Assembly (NCBI RefSeq): GCF_028867705.1
Contig: NZ_CP066171.1
Location: 372,001 to 436,000 of the forward strand
Length of the DNA stretch: 64,000 bases
Source of the DNA: Thermoleophilum album
Lineage (GTDB): Bacteria; Actinomycetota; Thermoleophilia; Solirubrobacterales; Thermoleophilaceae
Direction: 5' to 3'
Part shown: positions 27,429-35,686 of the stretch, one piece after another
How the letters are laid out: every line of letters starts with the position of its first letter
Position numbering within the stretch: the first letter of the stretch is position 1
Notes under the pieces: model-generated
Database searches by the model: none
Told to the model about the DNA's origin: nothing
Seen by the model: only the letters and a program-made list of their open reading frames with translations
Translations under genes and position numbers: made by a program

Positions 27429-28457
27429 GTGCAGCAAGAGGCTTCGACCGTCACGACCGGCGGGCAGTCGGGCCGCCGAGCGCCCGACCGCAACCTCGCG
27501 CTCGATCTCGTGCGAACCACCGAGTACGCCGCGCTGGCCGCCGCTCGCTGGATCGGTCGGGGCGACAAGAACGCTGCCGACCAGGCCGCGGTCGACGCGA
27601 TGCGGATGATGCTCGACACCGTCGCGATGGACGGCATCGTCGTGATCGGCGAGGGCGAAAAGGACAAGGCGCCGATGCTCTACAACGGCGAGCGTGTTGG
27701 CGACGGTTCCGGCGCTTCGGTCGACGTCGCTGTCGATCCCCTCGAAGGCACCGAACTCTGCGCCAAGGGCCTTCCCAACGCGATCGCGACGATCGCCGTC
27801 TCTGGACGCGGCACGATGTTCGACCCCGGCCCGTGCGTGTACATGGAGAAGATGGCTGCCGGGCGCGACTTCGCCGACCTGCTCGACCTCGACCGGCCGC
27901 TCGGCGAGACGCTCAAACTGATGGCCAAGCGGCGCGGGGTGCCGGTTTCCGATCTCGTGGTGATCATGCTCGACCGGCCGCGCCACGAGCAGGCGATGAA
28001 AGAGATCCGTAGCGTCGGTGCGCGCATCCGGTTGATCCCCCACGGCGACGTGTCAGCGGCACTGGCGGCGGTCAGTCCCGAGGCTGGCGTCGATCTCTTG
28101 TGGGGGATCGGCGGAACGCCCGAAGGGGTGCTCGCTGCTGCCGCCATCAAGTGCCTGGGTGGCCGCATCCTTGGGCGACTTTGGCCGCGCAACGACGAGG
28201 AGCGCCGGGCTGCCCTCGAAGCCGGCTACGACCTCGACGAGGTGCTCGACACCGACCGCCTCGTAGCCGGCGACAACGTCTTCTTCGCCGCTACCGGCGT
28301 GACCGATGGCGAGCTGTTGGAGGGCGCCCACTTCAGCGCTGAGGGCGCGACCACGGAGTCGATCAGCATGCGCTCGCGCTCGGGAACCGTGCGGCGCATC
28401 AGCGCCCGTCACGATCGCGCGAAGCTGCGCGAACTGCTCGGCGAGGAGCTCGGTTAG
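27429..28457 (+). CDS. glpX: class II fructose-1,6-bisphosphatase
   Basis: A 342-residue metal-dependent phosphatase making fructose-6-phosphate in gluconeogenesis. Motifs: VVIGEGEKDKAPMLYNGE, the metal site VDPLEGTELCAKGLPNA, VVIMLDRPRH and GIGGTPEGVLAAAAIKCLGG. The start was placed at GTG 27429 for its exact SD (27417-27424), skipping 25 upstream codons that align with no family member I recall. Such an enzyme fits growth on hydrocarbons or fatty acids, where hexose must be made. A TACGCT box at 27387-27392 may be the -10. Confidence 0.94.
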   Translation: MQQEASTVTTGGQSGRRAPDRNLALDLVRTTEYAALAAARWIGRGDKNAADQAAVDAMRMMLDTVAMDGIVVIGEGEKDKAPMLYNGERVGDGSGASVDVAVDPLEGTELCAKGLPNAIATIAVSGRGTMFDPGPCVYMEKMAAGRDFADLLDLDRPLGETLKLMAKRRGVPVSDLVVIMLDRPRHEQAMKEIRSVGARIRLIPHGDVSAALAAVSPEAGVDLLWGIGGTPEGVLAAAAIKCLGGRILGRLWPRNDEERRAALEAGYDLDEVLDTDRLVAGDNVFFAATGVTDGELLEGAHFSAEGATTESISMRSRSGTVRRISARHDRAKLRELLGEELG

Positions 28458-29116
28458 GGCACGCTCGCCGCGGCGGTACTGGCGAAGCGCCCGACGACCG
28501 ACCTCGGCAGCTCGCCCCGCGCGAGCGAGCGGAAGAAGGCGTGCGTGACCCAGCGGTGGATGCGCAACTGGGTCGCGGCGTACAGTGCGACACCGATCCG
28601 TCGCAGCCAGCGGCCGCGGCGTCCCGCAAGGGCCAGTCGCGGCACGAACGACGCGACGCGCGAGACGATCAAGAGTCGCGCGCTGTCGGCCGCGCCGTCC
28701 CGGGGGAGACGTTGCACCGAGAGGCGCAACCAACCGCGGTCGCGTCCGCTGCGCGACACCAGGAGCCCGTCGCGGATCCGCCAGGTGACCGCGCCGAAGT
28801 CGTGGCCGAACTCGTACTCGGGGGCGTGGAAGCGCAGGAGCGGCAAGAGACCGAGTAGCGTCACGGAGCGTCCGTCGGGGTAGTAGCGAACGCGTAGCAG
28901 GCGCAGCGATATCCGCTCCAGGAAAGCCCAGTAGGAGCGCGCCAGCCGTTCCAGTGCTTCGGCGTTCCAAAGCCGCTCGAGCGCGGATTCGGGCAGCTCG
29001 ATCTCGGCACGCTGCTCGGTGCTGACGGGCTCGCCCGCGCTCGGCGGCCGCTCCCGCTCGCGGCGCAGGGTGACCCGCACCGGGGGGCGCTCGCGATTGG
29101 CGATTTCCCCCGCCAT
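28454..29116 (-). CDS. conserved-looking protein of unknown function
   Basis: 220 residues from ATG 29116; an upstream GTG at 29170 would leave only 5 bases to the divergent GGDEF gene and is less likely. There is no signal peptide. The middle has mixed hydrophobic and aromatic strands (LLGLLPLLRFHAPEYEFGHDFGAVTWRI, DGLLVSRSGRDRGWLRLSV), then amphipathic helices rich in Arg and Trp (RRGRWLRRIGVALYAATQLRIHRWVTHAFF). A lipid-binding or membrane-peripheral beta-barrel is possible. I do not recognise the family. Its stop overlaps the glpX stop. Confidence 0.6.
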   Translation of the reverse strand: MAGEIANRERPPVRVTLRRERERPPSAGEPVSTEQRAEIELPESALERLWNAEALERLARSYWAFLERISLRLLRVRYYPDGRSVTLLGLLPLLRFHAPEYEFGHDFGAVTWRIRDGLLVSRSGRDRGWLRLSVQRLPRDGAADSARLLIVSRVASFVPRLALAGRRGRWLRRIGVALYAATQLRIHRWVTHAFFRSLARGELPRSVVGRFASTAAASVP

Positions 29117-29175
29117 GTGGACAATGATCGCAAGAGCTTCGCCCGCCGACGTACTCGAGGGGATCGCCACTGACG

Positions 29176-30321
29176 ATGGAACGCTTCACCGACACCGCCC
29201 CCTCGCCGCCGCGTGCCGTCGTGATCGCGAGCCTCGCGCGGCTGCGCGCGCACCGTGACGAGCTCGCCAAGAAGTACCTGTTGCGACTGATCGAGCGCAC
29301 CTCGCTCGACGAGATCCACGCCTTGCCGATCGAGCGCGTCTCGCGCGAGCTGCCGCGCCTGATCGGTGATGTCCTCGAGGTGGCGACTCAAGACACGGTG
29401 CCCCCCGATCTGGCGACCGACTTGCGACTGCACGCCGGCTTTCTGGTCGAGCTCCGTGCCCAAGCAAGCGACCCGGTGGGTTCGCTGATGGCCGACTGCA
29501 CGGCTCTTCAGGGTGTTCTGATCGAGGCTCTGGCGGCGAGCTCGAGCGAGGTTCCCGAGCTGTTGCCGGCAGCCGTCGCCGCGCTGGCCGATGCCTGCGC
29601 GCAGCTGCAGACGGCGGTCGTCGACACCTATCTCCAGCATCACGCCCGCGAGCTCGAGCGGCAGGCGCTCACCGATCCCCTTACAGGGCTCTGGAACGTG
29701 CGTTACATGCGCCGCCAGCTGCAGTACCTTGTCGACCTCTACCACCGCTACGAGCAGCCGTTCGCGGTCCTGGTGTTGGACATCAACGGCCTCAAGCAGG
29801 TCAACGACAGCTACGGGCACCAGGTCGGCGACCGGGCGCTCGCGCAGGTGGCGCTGGCGCTCCGCAGGTCGGTGCGTGTCGTCGACACCGCCGCACGGAT
29901 CGGTGGCGACGAGTTCTGCGTGCTCGCGCCCAACCAGGTTTCGTCTGCTGGAGCGGTTCTGGCCGAGCGACTGACCGCTGCTATCGCGCGCGAGGTGACC
30001 GACCCGGAACCGGGGCTGCTCTCGGCGTCGATCGGGGTCGCCTCCTGCCCGGAGCACGGAACGCAGGCCGATGCGCTGCTGGCCGCTGCCGACCAGGCGA
30101 TGTACGAGGCGAAGGCTGCCGGCGAGCCGGTGGCCGTGGCGAGCGCCAGCGCCGGCGACGAGGCGCTGCCAGCGAGCGACCGCGCACCGGAGGGGCCCGC
30201 GCCGCGCGGCCGGCCCGCAGCGCGGTCCGGGCGGGACACGGCTCCCGGCGACGGCCAAGAGGGAGGAAAGGACGGGCCAGAATCGCCGGGCGGCCCGCGA
30301 CCGGCGCGCCCACGCCGTTGA
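29176..30321 (+). CDS. diguanylate cyclase, cytoplasmic
   Basis: A 381-residue GGDEF protein making c-di-GMP from GTP. Residues 1-165 form a helical N-terminal region with no membrane segment, a possible sensor of globin-like or all-helical type. The GGDEF domain spans about 168-320: DPLTGLWNVRYM, NDSYGHQVGD and an intact GGDEF (RIGGDEFCVL). No inhibitory RxxD site is evident. The last 60 residues are a disordered Gly/Pro/Arg tail. No EAL or HD-GYP enzyme is in the window; a second cyclase is at 56677. Confidence 0.88.
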   Translation: MERFTDTAPSPPRAVVIASLARLRAHRDELAKKYLLRLIERTSLDEIHALPIERVSRELPRLIGDVLEVATQDTVPPDLATDLRLHAGFLVELRAQASDPVGSLMADCTALQGVLIEALAASSSEVPELLPAAVAALADACAQLQTAVVDTYLQHHARELERQALTDPLTGLWNVRYMRRQLQYLVDLYHRYEQPFAVLVLDINGLKQVNDSYGHQVGDRALAQVALALRRSVRVVDTAARIGGDEFCVLAPNQVSSAGAVLAERLTAAIAREVTDPEPGLLSASIGVASCPEHGTQADALLAAADQAMYEAKAAGEPVAVASASAGDEALPASDRAPEGPAPRGRPAARSGRDTAPGDGQEGGKDGPESPGGPRPARPRR

Positions 30322-30422
30322 GCCGTCGAGTCGTGCGCGACGCCGTCGCCGGCTGCGATGCGCTCGACGCCACGCCAGGGGCGCTTGGGAGGGGGCGGTT
30401 TTAGGGGCGCGCGGGGGTAGCT

Positions 30423-30459
30423 CGCTTCAGCGCTTGCGGTTTCGCTTCAGCGCTTGCGG
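30423..30459. repeat. 17-base exact tandem repeat at a gene end
   Basis: CGCTTCAGCGCTTGCGG occurs at 30423-30439 and 30443-30459 with ttt between. The second copy includes the stop codon of the small minus-strand gene, so the repeat looks like a slippage duplication of its 3' end. Confidence 0.8.
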
Positions 30460-30728
30460 CTGCCGCCGAGCAGACGGCCGCCGACAGCACGAGCGACCCC
30501 CACGGCGATCTCGACCGATGCCACCGCTGTGCGGCCGAGGAGCTCGACCACCGTCGCGCCGTCGCCCCCCGCGCTCCGTTGCGGGGACGCGGCGCGCGTG
30601 CGTCGCTCGGCTGTACGGTTTCGGCGCTTGCTGTCGCGCGCTGCTTTGGCGCTCCCGCTGGCACGCTTGGGGCTGCGCCGACCCGGCCGCTCGCGCGGCA
30701 GGTTCGAGAGCACGTCGTCGGCGGCCAT
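30447..30728 (-). CDS. small basic protein with C-terminal amphipathic helix
   Basis: Unknown, 93 residues from ATG 30728. The first 55 residues are dense in Arg, Lys, Ser and Pro (ERPGRRSPKRASGSAK) and likely disordered. Residues 58-85 form a helix (ATVVELLGRTAVASVEIAVGVARAVGG), hydrophobic on one face, ending in GGSRKR. It could be a nucleic-acid or membrane-surface binding protein; nothing more can be said. The 3' end is duplicated in the flanking DNA. Confidence 0.5.
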   Translation of the reverse strand: MAADDVLSNLPRERPGRRSPKRASGSAKAARDSKRRNRTAERRTRAASPQRSAGGDGATVVELLGRTAVASVEIAVGVARAVGGRLLGGSRKR

Positions 30729-31101
30729 CGCCAAACAAGGCTACCGCTCCACCACCGCCGACAAAAGAGCGACCGGGAGAGTGCGGATCCGAGCGGGCGA
30801 GTGCCACGCACGTGCGCAAACCCGCTGGGCTTCGCGAGCGAAATCGGTCGCGATATCGCTTGCTCGCTGCCCGCCGACTTCCGCCTTTCTGGACGAACAT
30901 CCGTGTATCGGGGTAGACGCTATGGGGTACAAATTGGTTAACTAGTCAGTCAAGAGCGGGCGGAGCGCGGAACACGCGCGCCGCCTCGCCGAAGTCCGCG
31001 CTCCAGTTGCGTTCAGAAGCCGAGTAATCGGTCCCAGTCAACCGTCGGGCGGGTCGCGCGCGGCGGCATCGTCCGGTCCCCTGTCTGGAGAGACGAGAGG
31101 A
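30729..31101. other. 373-base leader region of the primary sigma factor gene
   Basis: No gene supported. The stretch 30905-30955 is markedly AT-richer (GGTACAAATTGGTTAACTAG), the most promoter-like part. A TACAAA at about 30929 could serve as -10, without a convincing -35. If so, the rpoD mRNA would carry a leader of about 160 bases. Confidence 0.4.
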
Positions 31102-32181
31102 ATGTCCCTAACTGAACTGCAAGAGCTCGAGGAGGTAAAGCTTCTGCTGGCCAAGGGCCAGCAGACGGGAGTTCTCACCTACACCGAAGTGGCCGAGGCG
31201 TTGGCCGAGGTCGAGCTCGACGAGACGGAGATCGAAGAGCTGCACGCTTACTTCGAGCGGTGCGAGATCGAGCTCGTCGAGGACGTGCCGACGCCGGAGG
31301 GCCAGGTCGCCGATCCAAAGCAGCGCAAGAAGGCGGTGCTCGACCTGCGCCCCGACATGACCACCGATTCCCTTCAGCTGTTCCTGAAGGACATCGGCAA
31401 GGTCCCGCTGCTCACGGCGCAGCAGGAAGTCGAGCTCGCCAAGCGCATCGAGCGGGGCGATCTCGAGGCCAAGCGCAAGATGGTGGAGTCGAACCTGCGC
31501 CTGGTCGTCTCGATCGCCAAGAACTACCGCAACCAGGGTCTGCCCTTCCTCGATCTGATCCAGGAGGGCACGCTCGGCCTGGTGCGCGCCGCCGAGAAGT
31601 TCGACTACCGCAAGGGATTCAAGTTCTCGACCTACGCGACCTGGTGGATCCGGCAGGCGATCGCTCGAGCGTTGGCCGACAAGGCGCGCACGATCCGCAT
31701 TCCCGTCCACGTGGTCGAGAAGCTCAACAAGATCGGGCGCGCCGAGCGCAAGCTCGTCACCGAGCTGGGGCGCGAACCGACGATCGAGGAGATCGCCGAG
31801 CACACCGGCATCGATCCAGAGGAGATCGAGTCGATCAAGCGCTCGGCGCAGGCACCGATCTCGCTCGAGAAGCCCGTCGGCGACGAGGAGGAGTCGGAGT
31901 TCGGCCAGTTCATCGCCGACGAGAAGGCCGAGTCGCCCTACGAGCGCGCTGTCGACACGCTCACCAAAGAGACGCTCAGGCAGGCGCTCGAGAACCTCTC
32001 CTACCGCGAGCGCCGGGTTCTCGAGCTGCGCTACGGCCTTGGTGGCGAGCATCCGCGCACGCTCGACGAGGTCGGGCGCACATTCAACGTCACGCGCGAG
32101 CGGGTGCGTCAGATCGAGAACCAGTCGCTCAAGAAGCTGCAGTCGCTCGCCGAGGCCCAGCGCCTGCGCGAGGTCGCCTAG
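31102..32181 (+). CDS. rpoD: primary sigma factor, SigA/RpoD type
   Basis: A 359-residue housekeeping sigma factor. Region 1.1-like helices (1-75) are followed by region 1.2 ([17 protein letters not shown]). Region 2 has the canonical core [21 protein letters not shown] with [11 protein letters not shown]. Region 3 is [11 protein letters not shown]...EPTIEEIAE, and region 4.2 ends with [17 protein letters not shown]. The first 75 residues and total length fit short actinobacterial group 1 or close group 2 sigma factors. Whether it is the only primary sigma cannot be judged from one window. A clean Rho-independent terminator follows. Confidence 0.93.
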   Translation: MSLTELQELEEVKLLLAKGQQTGVLTYTEVAEALAEVELDETEIEELHAYFERCEIELVEDVPTPEGQVADPKQRKKAVLDLRPDMTTDSLQLFLKDIGKVPLLTAQQEVELAKRIERGDLEAKRKMVESNLRLVVSIAKNYRNQGLPFLDLIQEGTLGLVRAAEKFDYRKGFKFSTYATWWIRQAIARALADKARTIRIPVHVVEKLNKIGRAERKLVTELGREPTIEEIAEHTGIDPEEIESIKRSAQAPISLEKPVGDEEESEFGQFIADEKAESPYERAVDTLTKETLRQALENLSYRERRVLELRYGLGGEHPRTLDEVGRTFNVTRERVRQIENQSLKKLQSLAEAQRLREVA

Positions 32182-32217
32182 CGCGGGCGCAGCGGCGAGA
32201 GCGCAAAGCGCTTGCAC

Positions 32218-32249
32218 GGCGCGCCGCCGAATGGCGGCGCGCCTTTTTT
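32218..32249 (+). terminator. Rho-independent terminator of rpoD
   Basis: Perfect 11-base stem GGCGCGCCGCC (32218-32228) / GGCGGCGCGCC (32233-32243), loop GAAT, followed by T6 (32244-32249). It is 36 bases after the rpoD stop. Confidence 0.93.
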
Positions 32250-32311
32250 CAGCCCGTCGAACAAGCGGCCGCGACCCTCAAGAGAGCGCAGACAGCGCCG
32301 ATAGGGATCAC

Positions 32312-33547
32312 GTGTTCGACGTCGACCGTGCCCTCACGTACGTAGTTCAGAACGACTGCTCCGACCTCCACTTGAAAGTGCCGGCGCCGCCGATCGTCCG
32401 GCGTCACGGCAAGCTCGAACCGATCCCGGGCGAGGAACGACTGCTGCCGGAGGCGACCGAGCGCGCGCTCTTCCACATGCTCCGCGAAGAGCGCAAGATC
32501 GAAGAGTTCCGACGCGAGCGGGAGGTCGACTTCTCCTACTCGGTGCCGGGGCTCGCTCGCTTCCGCGTCAACGCGTTCGTGCAGCGCGGCGCGATCTCGA
32601 TCGTCTGCCGCGTCGTTCCCTTCGAGATCCGCACGATCGACGAGCTGATGCTGCCGCCAGTGGTGCGCGAGCTCGCCGAAGAGGAGCGCGGCCTGATCCT
32701 CGTCACCGGCACGACCGGCTCGGGCAAGTCGACGACGCTCGCGGCGATGATCGACCACATCAACACCAACTTCGCCAAGCACATAGTGACGATCGAAGAT
32801 CCGGTGGAGTTCCTCCACCGCGACAAGATGTCGATCATCAACCAGCGCGAGGTCGGCGAGGACACCGCCTCCTTCGGGCGCGCTCTGCGCCGCGTGCTCC
32901 GACAGGACCCGGACGTAATCCTGATCGGCGAGATGCGCGACGAAGAGACCGTCCGCACCGCGCTGTCGGCGGCCGAGACCGGCCACCTGGTGCTCTCGAC
33001 GATCCACACCGTCGACGCCGCCGAGTCGGTCAACCGCATCATCGACTTCTTCCCGCCCAACGAGCAGCGTCAGGCGCGTTCGATGCTCGCGGGGACGCTG
33101 AAAGGGGTTATTTCGCAGCGGCTCGTACCCACGCCCGACCGCAAGGGGCGCGTGGCGTGCTGCGAGATCCTGCGGATGACCGGTCGCGTGCGCGACATGA
33201 TCCTCGACCCCGACCAGACCGGGCAGCTCCCCGAGGTGATCGCCGAAGGCGCCTACTACGGCATGCAGACCTTCGACCAGGCGCTGCTCAAGCATGTGCT
33301 GGAAGGGCGTGTGGCGATGGAGGACGCGCTGCGCGCCGCCACGCACCCGCACGACTTCAAGCTGCTGGTGGCGTCGGGCGGAAAGCGCGCGACCTCGGTC
33401 GACCACGTCCTCGGTGGCGAGAGCGACAGCGACCACGACGGGCAAGCGCCCGCGCGCGCACCGGGTGGCGGCCAGGCGGCCACGGTCGCTCGCCCGCGCC
33501 CCGCGGGCGGGGTGCAGCGGCCCGTGTCGACCGTCGCGCGCAGGTAG
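32312..33547 (+). CDS. pilT: type IV pilus retraction ATPase
   Basis: A 411-residue PilT/GspE-superfamily ATPase that powers pilus retraction. The N-terminal PAS-like domain begins VFDVDRALTYVVQNDCSDLHLKV. Then Walker A GTTGSGKSTTL, the Asp box (TIEDPVEFLH), Walker B (DPDVILIGEMRDEET) and His box (STIHTVDAAESV). GTG 32312 is the only start after the rpoD terminator that keeps the SDLHLK domain whole. The C-terminus carries an extra disordered tail of about 50 residues. No pilin, pilB or pilC is in the window, so the motor is an orphan locally. Confidence 0.93.
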   Translation: MFDVDRALTYVVQNDCSDLHLKVPAPPIVRRHGKLEPIPGEERLLPEATERALFHMLREERKIEEFRREREVDFSYSVPGLARFRVNAFVQRGAISIVCRVVPFEIRTIDELMLPPVVRELAEEERGLILVTGTTGSGKSTTLAAMIDHINTNFAKHIVTIEDPVEFLHRDKMSIINQREVGEDTASFGRALRRVLRQDPDVILIGEMRDEETVRTALSAAETGHLVLSTIHTVDAAESVNRIIDFFPPNEQRQARSMLAGTLKGVISQRLVPTPDRKGRVACCEILRMTGRVRDMILDPDQTGQLPEVIAEGAYYGMQTFDQALLKHVLEGRVAMEDALRAATHPHDFKLLVASGGKRATSVDHVLGGESDSDHDGQAPARAPGGGQAATVARPRPAGGVQRPVSTVARR

Positions 33548-33559
33548 GCGGTCTTCTCG

Positions 33560-35533
33560 CTAGCGGAGCACGCGCAGCGGTAGCGAGGCGCTGCCGATCA
33601 GCCGCAGCGTGTCGTTGCGCCAGACGAGCGCGTAGGCGCCGCGCTTGCCGAACCTTGCCGCCACGCCGTTGACAGGCAAGAGCGACCTCACGGCGAGCGC
33701 GAGTTCGGGCAGCGAACGCGGTTTCGGCAGCTCGTCGCTCGACTGATCACCGCCCGCCAGCAGCATCGCAAGCGGGTCGTCACCGCCGTCGCTGCCGCCG
33801 GCACCGCCACGGCCTGTGCTGGTCTGGCCAGGCACTGCGCGGAGCCTTACCGAGTAGACGCCCGGCTTCAGCTTGCCCGGAACACGCAGCTTGAAGCGCA
33901 GCGTTCTGCTGCCCCCGCGGCGCATCGCGACGCGCAACGCGACCGTTATCGAGCGGCCGCGGCGGACGCGACGCGGCGCGCTCGCCCGCTCGATGTACGC
34001 CTCGGGAGCGCCCGTGCGACGGCGCAGCCGCAAACGGATGCTCGTGAGGTCGAACGGCTGGCGATCGAAGCGCTCGACCAGGGTCGTCGCGAGCGCCGCT
34101 GCGTCGAGCGCGCTGCCGTCGAAGAAGGTTCCGCAACCGCCGATCGGCGCGGGCAGCTGGCGGGCGGTGTAGGAGATGCAGAGCAGATCGGTGGTACGTG
34201 CCGGCTCGGCGCCGACCGCCCGATCGAGCGCTGCCGACAGCGTCAAGAGAGCGCCGAACGTCGCGCCACCTTCGATGTCGAGCGGCGTCTCGTCGGCGAC
34301 GGTCGTGCGGAGGGTGACGGCGCGCCCGCTGTCTAGGTCGCGTGCGCCCGCCTCTACAGCGATCGCGCGGGGCACCGCGCCGAGAACCCCGGCGACGCCG
34401 GCGGTGCGGTCGTTGGTGAAAGCGCCCAAGACCCCGCCCGCGGGGGCGGCGAGCTTGTACGGCGCGCTGGCAAGCCCAGTGGGGGCGTCGACCACCCCGA
34501 ACACGTACGCCCCCTGCAGGAACAACGAGCGACGGCCCAGAGCCGAGGCAGTCGTGGGATCGGCCGCTTCGCTCGTGAAATCCCCGAGCGGATGGCCGAA
34601 CGCCCAGACGCTTGTGCCGCGACGGTAGGTGATCGTGCCGATCGCCGCGGCTCCGACGTCGCCGGAGACGAGCGACGCAGCGACGGCAGCACCGGGACGA
34701 AGATCGTCGGCCGTGGGTGTGAAGCCGGACGGACCGCCAGCGCCAGGAGCGGCCACCGTGACGCCTGCGCGGCGGCCCGCGGCCGCCAGCCGGGCCGCCA
34801 AGCGCGGCGAGACGCCGCTCACGACGAGCGGGGCGCGCAAGGGCCGAAAGCCCGCCGGTAGCGGCGCCCCCGCACCGCCACCCGTGCGCCGGCCACGTGT
34901 GGACCGAGCTTCGGCCGCGGCGTTGCTGGCGCCAAGCGCAGTGCCGCCGCCGCTGTCGGCCGCGATCGGTGCGAGCGGCGCCAGCGGCGTGACAGCGAGG
35001 AGCTGCTCGATCGGCGTGACGAAGCCGAGACGGCTGGCGCGATCGCCAGCGGTGGCGGCGAGCGCGCCAGCGAAGCGTTCGCGACCGTCGTCGCCAGGGC
35101 AGAGGATCGGCGAGCCCGAGAAACCTTCGGCGATGCCGGCCGGCTCGGCGGCTCCGCCCGAGACGCGCACGATGATGCCGGTGTTGCCGCCCGGATCGCT
35201 CGCGACGTCGACTACCTCGGCGCGGAAATCGGCGATCGTGCTGCCGCGAACGACCGTCAAGCCACGGCACACCATCCCCGCGCGCACGGCCGAGAGCGGC
35301 ATCGTGTCGGGGGGCAGACTCGCTGCCGCAGCGAGCGGCGAGAGGGCCGGTCCGCCCAGCGCCACAGCTGCGACCAGCAGCTGGGCAAGGAAGCTCCGTC
35401 GCGCGGAAGGACGATCACACCCCGCCGTAAGGATCGACGTTCGCCTGCGTCGCTTACGGCGAGTCCGTTGGTGGTGGGGGATCGGTGTCTCGAGGGGGCG
35501 GGTCCTGCAAGCGCGAGCAGGCACCAGCGACAC
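33560..35533 (-). CDS. secreted SpoIVB-type (S55) serine peptidase domain protein
   Basis: 657 residues if started at GTG 35533 (GTG 35524 is possible). A Tat-like signal has RRSFL at residues 45-49, a hydrophobic core 50-61 and Ala-x-Ala near 69-71. The S55 domain follows: the Ser of GFSGSPI (S139) is the likely nucleophile, LGFVTPIEQLL and VWAFGHPLGDF supply the conserved His region. The C-terminal third is beta-rich with Cys pairs (GGCGTFFD, LLCISY) and an immunoglobulin-like end. S55 peptidases are known from sporulation signalling, but no sporulation genes are seen here. Domain proteins in this class may bind rather than cut. The start is uncertain. Confidence 0.78.
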   Translation of the reverse strand: MSLVPARACRTRPLETPIPHHQRTRRKRRRRTSILTAGCDRPSARRSFLAQLLVAAVALGGPALSPLAAAASLPPDTMPLSAVRAGMVCRGLTVVRGSTIADFRAEVVDVASDPGGNTGIIVRVSGGAAEPAGIAEGFSGSPILCPGDDGRERFAGALAATAGDRASRLGFVTPIEQLLAVTPLAPLAPIAADSGGGTALGASNAAAEARSTRGRRTGGGAGAPLPAGFRPLRAPLVVSGVSPRLAARLAAAGRRAGVTVAAPGAGGPSGFTPTADDLRPGAAVAASLVSGDVGAAAIGTITYRRGTSVWAFGHPLGDFTSEAADPTTASALGRRSLFLQGAYVFGVVDAPTGLASAPYKLAAPAGGVLGAFTNDRTAGVAGVLGAVPRAIAVEAGARDLDSGRAVTLRTTVADETPLDIEGGATFGALLTLSAALDRAVGAEPARTTDLLCISYTARQLPAPIGGCGTFFDGSALDAAALATTLVERFDRQPFDLTSIRLRLRRRTGAPEAYIERASAPRRVRRGRSITVALRVAMRRGGSRTLRFKLRVPGKLKPGVYSVRLRAVPGQTSTGRGGAGGSDGGDDPLAMLLAGGDQSSDELPKPRSLPELALAVRSLLPVNGVAARFGKRGAYALVWRNDTLRLIGSASLPLRVLR

Positions 35534-35686
35534 AGCTTCGGCGGCCACACGCCGCCCGCAACTCGTCAATCGCATTCGCGGGAGCCTAACGGAGCCCGGA
35601 GCGCATCGCTGAAAGACGGATTGCGCCCGCCTTGCGAGTACCGCCCGACGGGAAGGACGCGCTCGCGCGGCAGCGAAAGCTCGGGC

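Noticed and set aside
32182-32311. Upstream extension of pilT through the terminator
   Set aside because: The in-frame region crosses the rpoD terminator and its T-run; the conserved PilT start begins after it.
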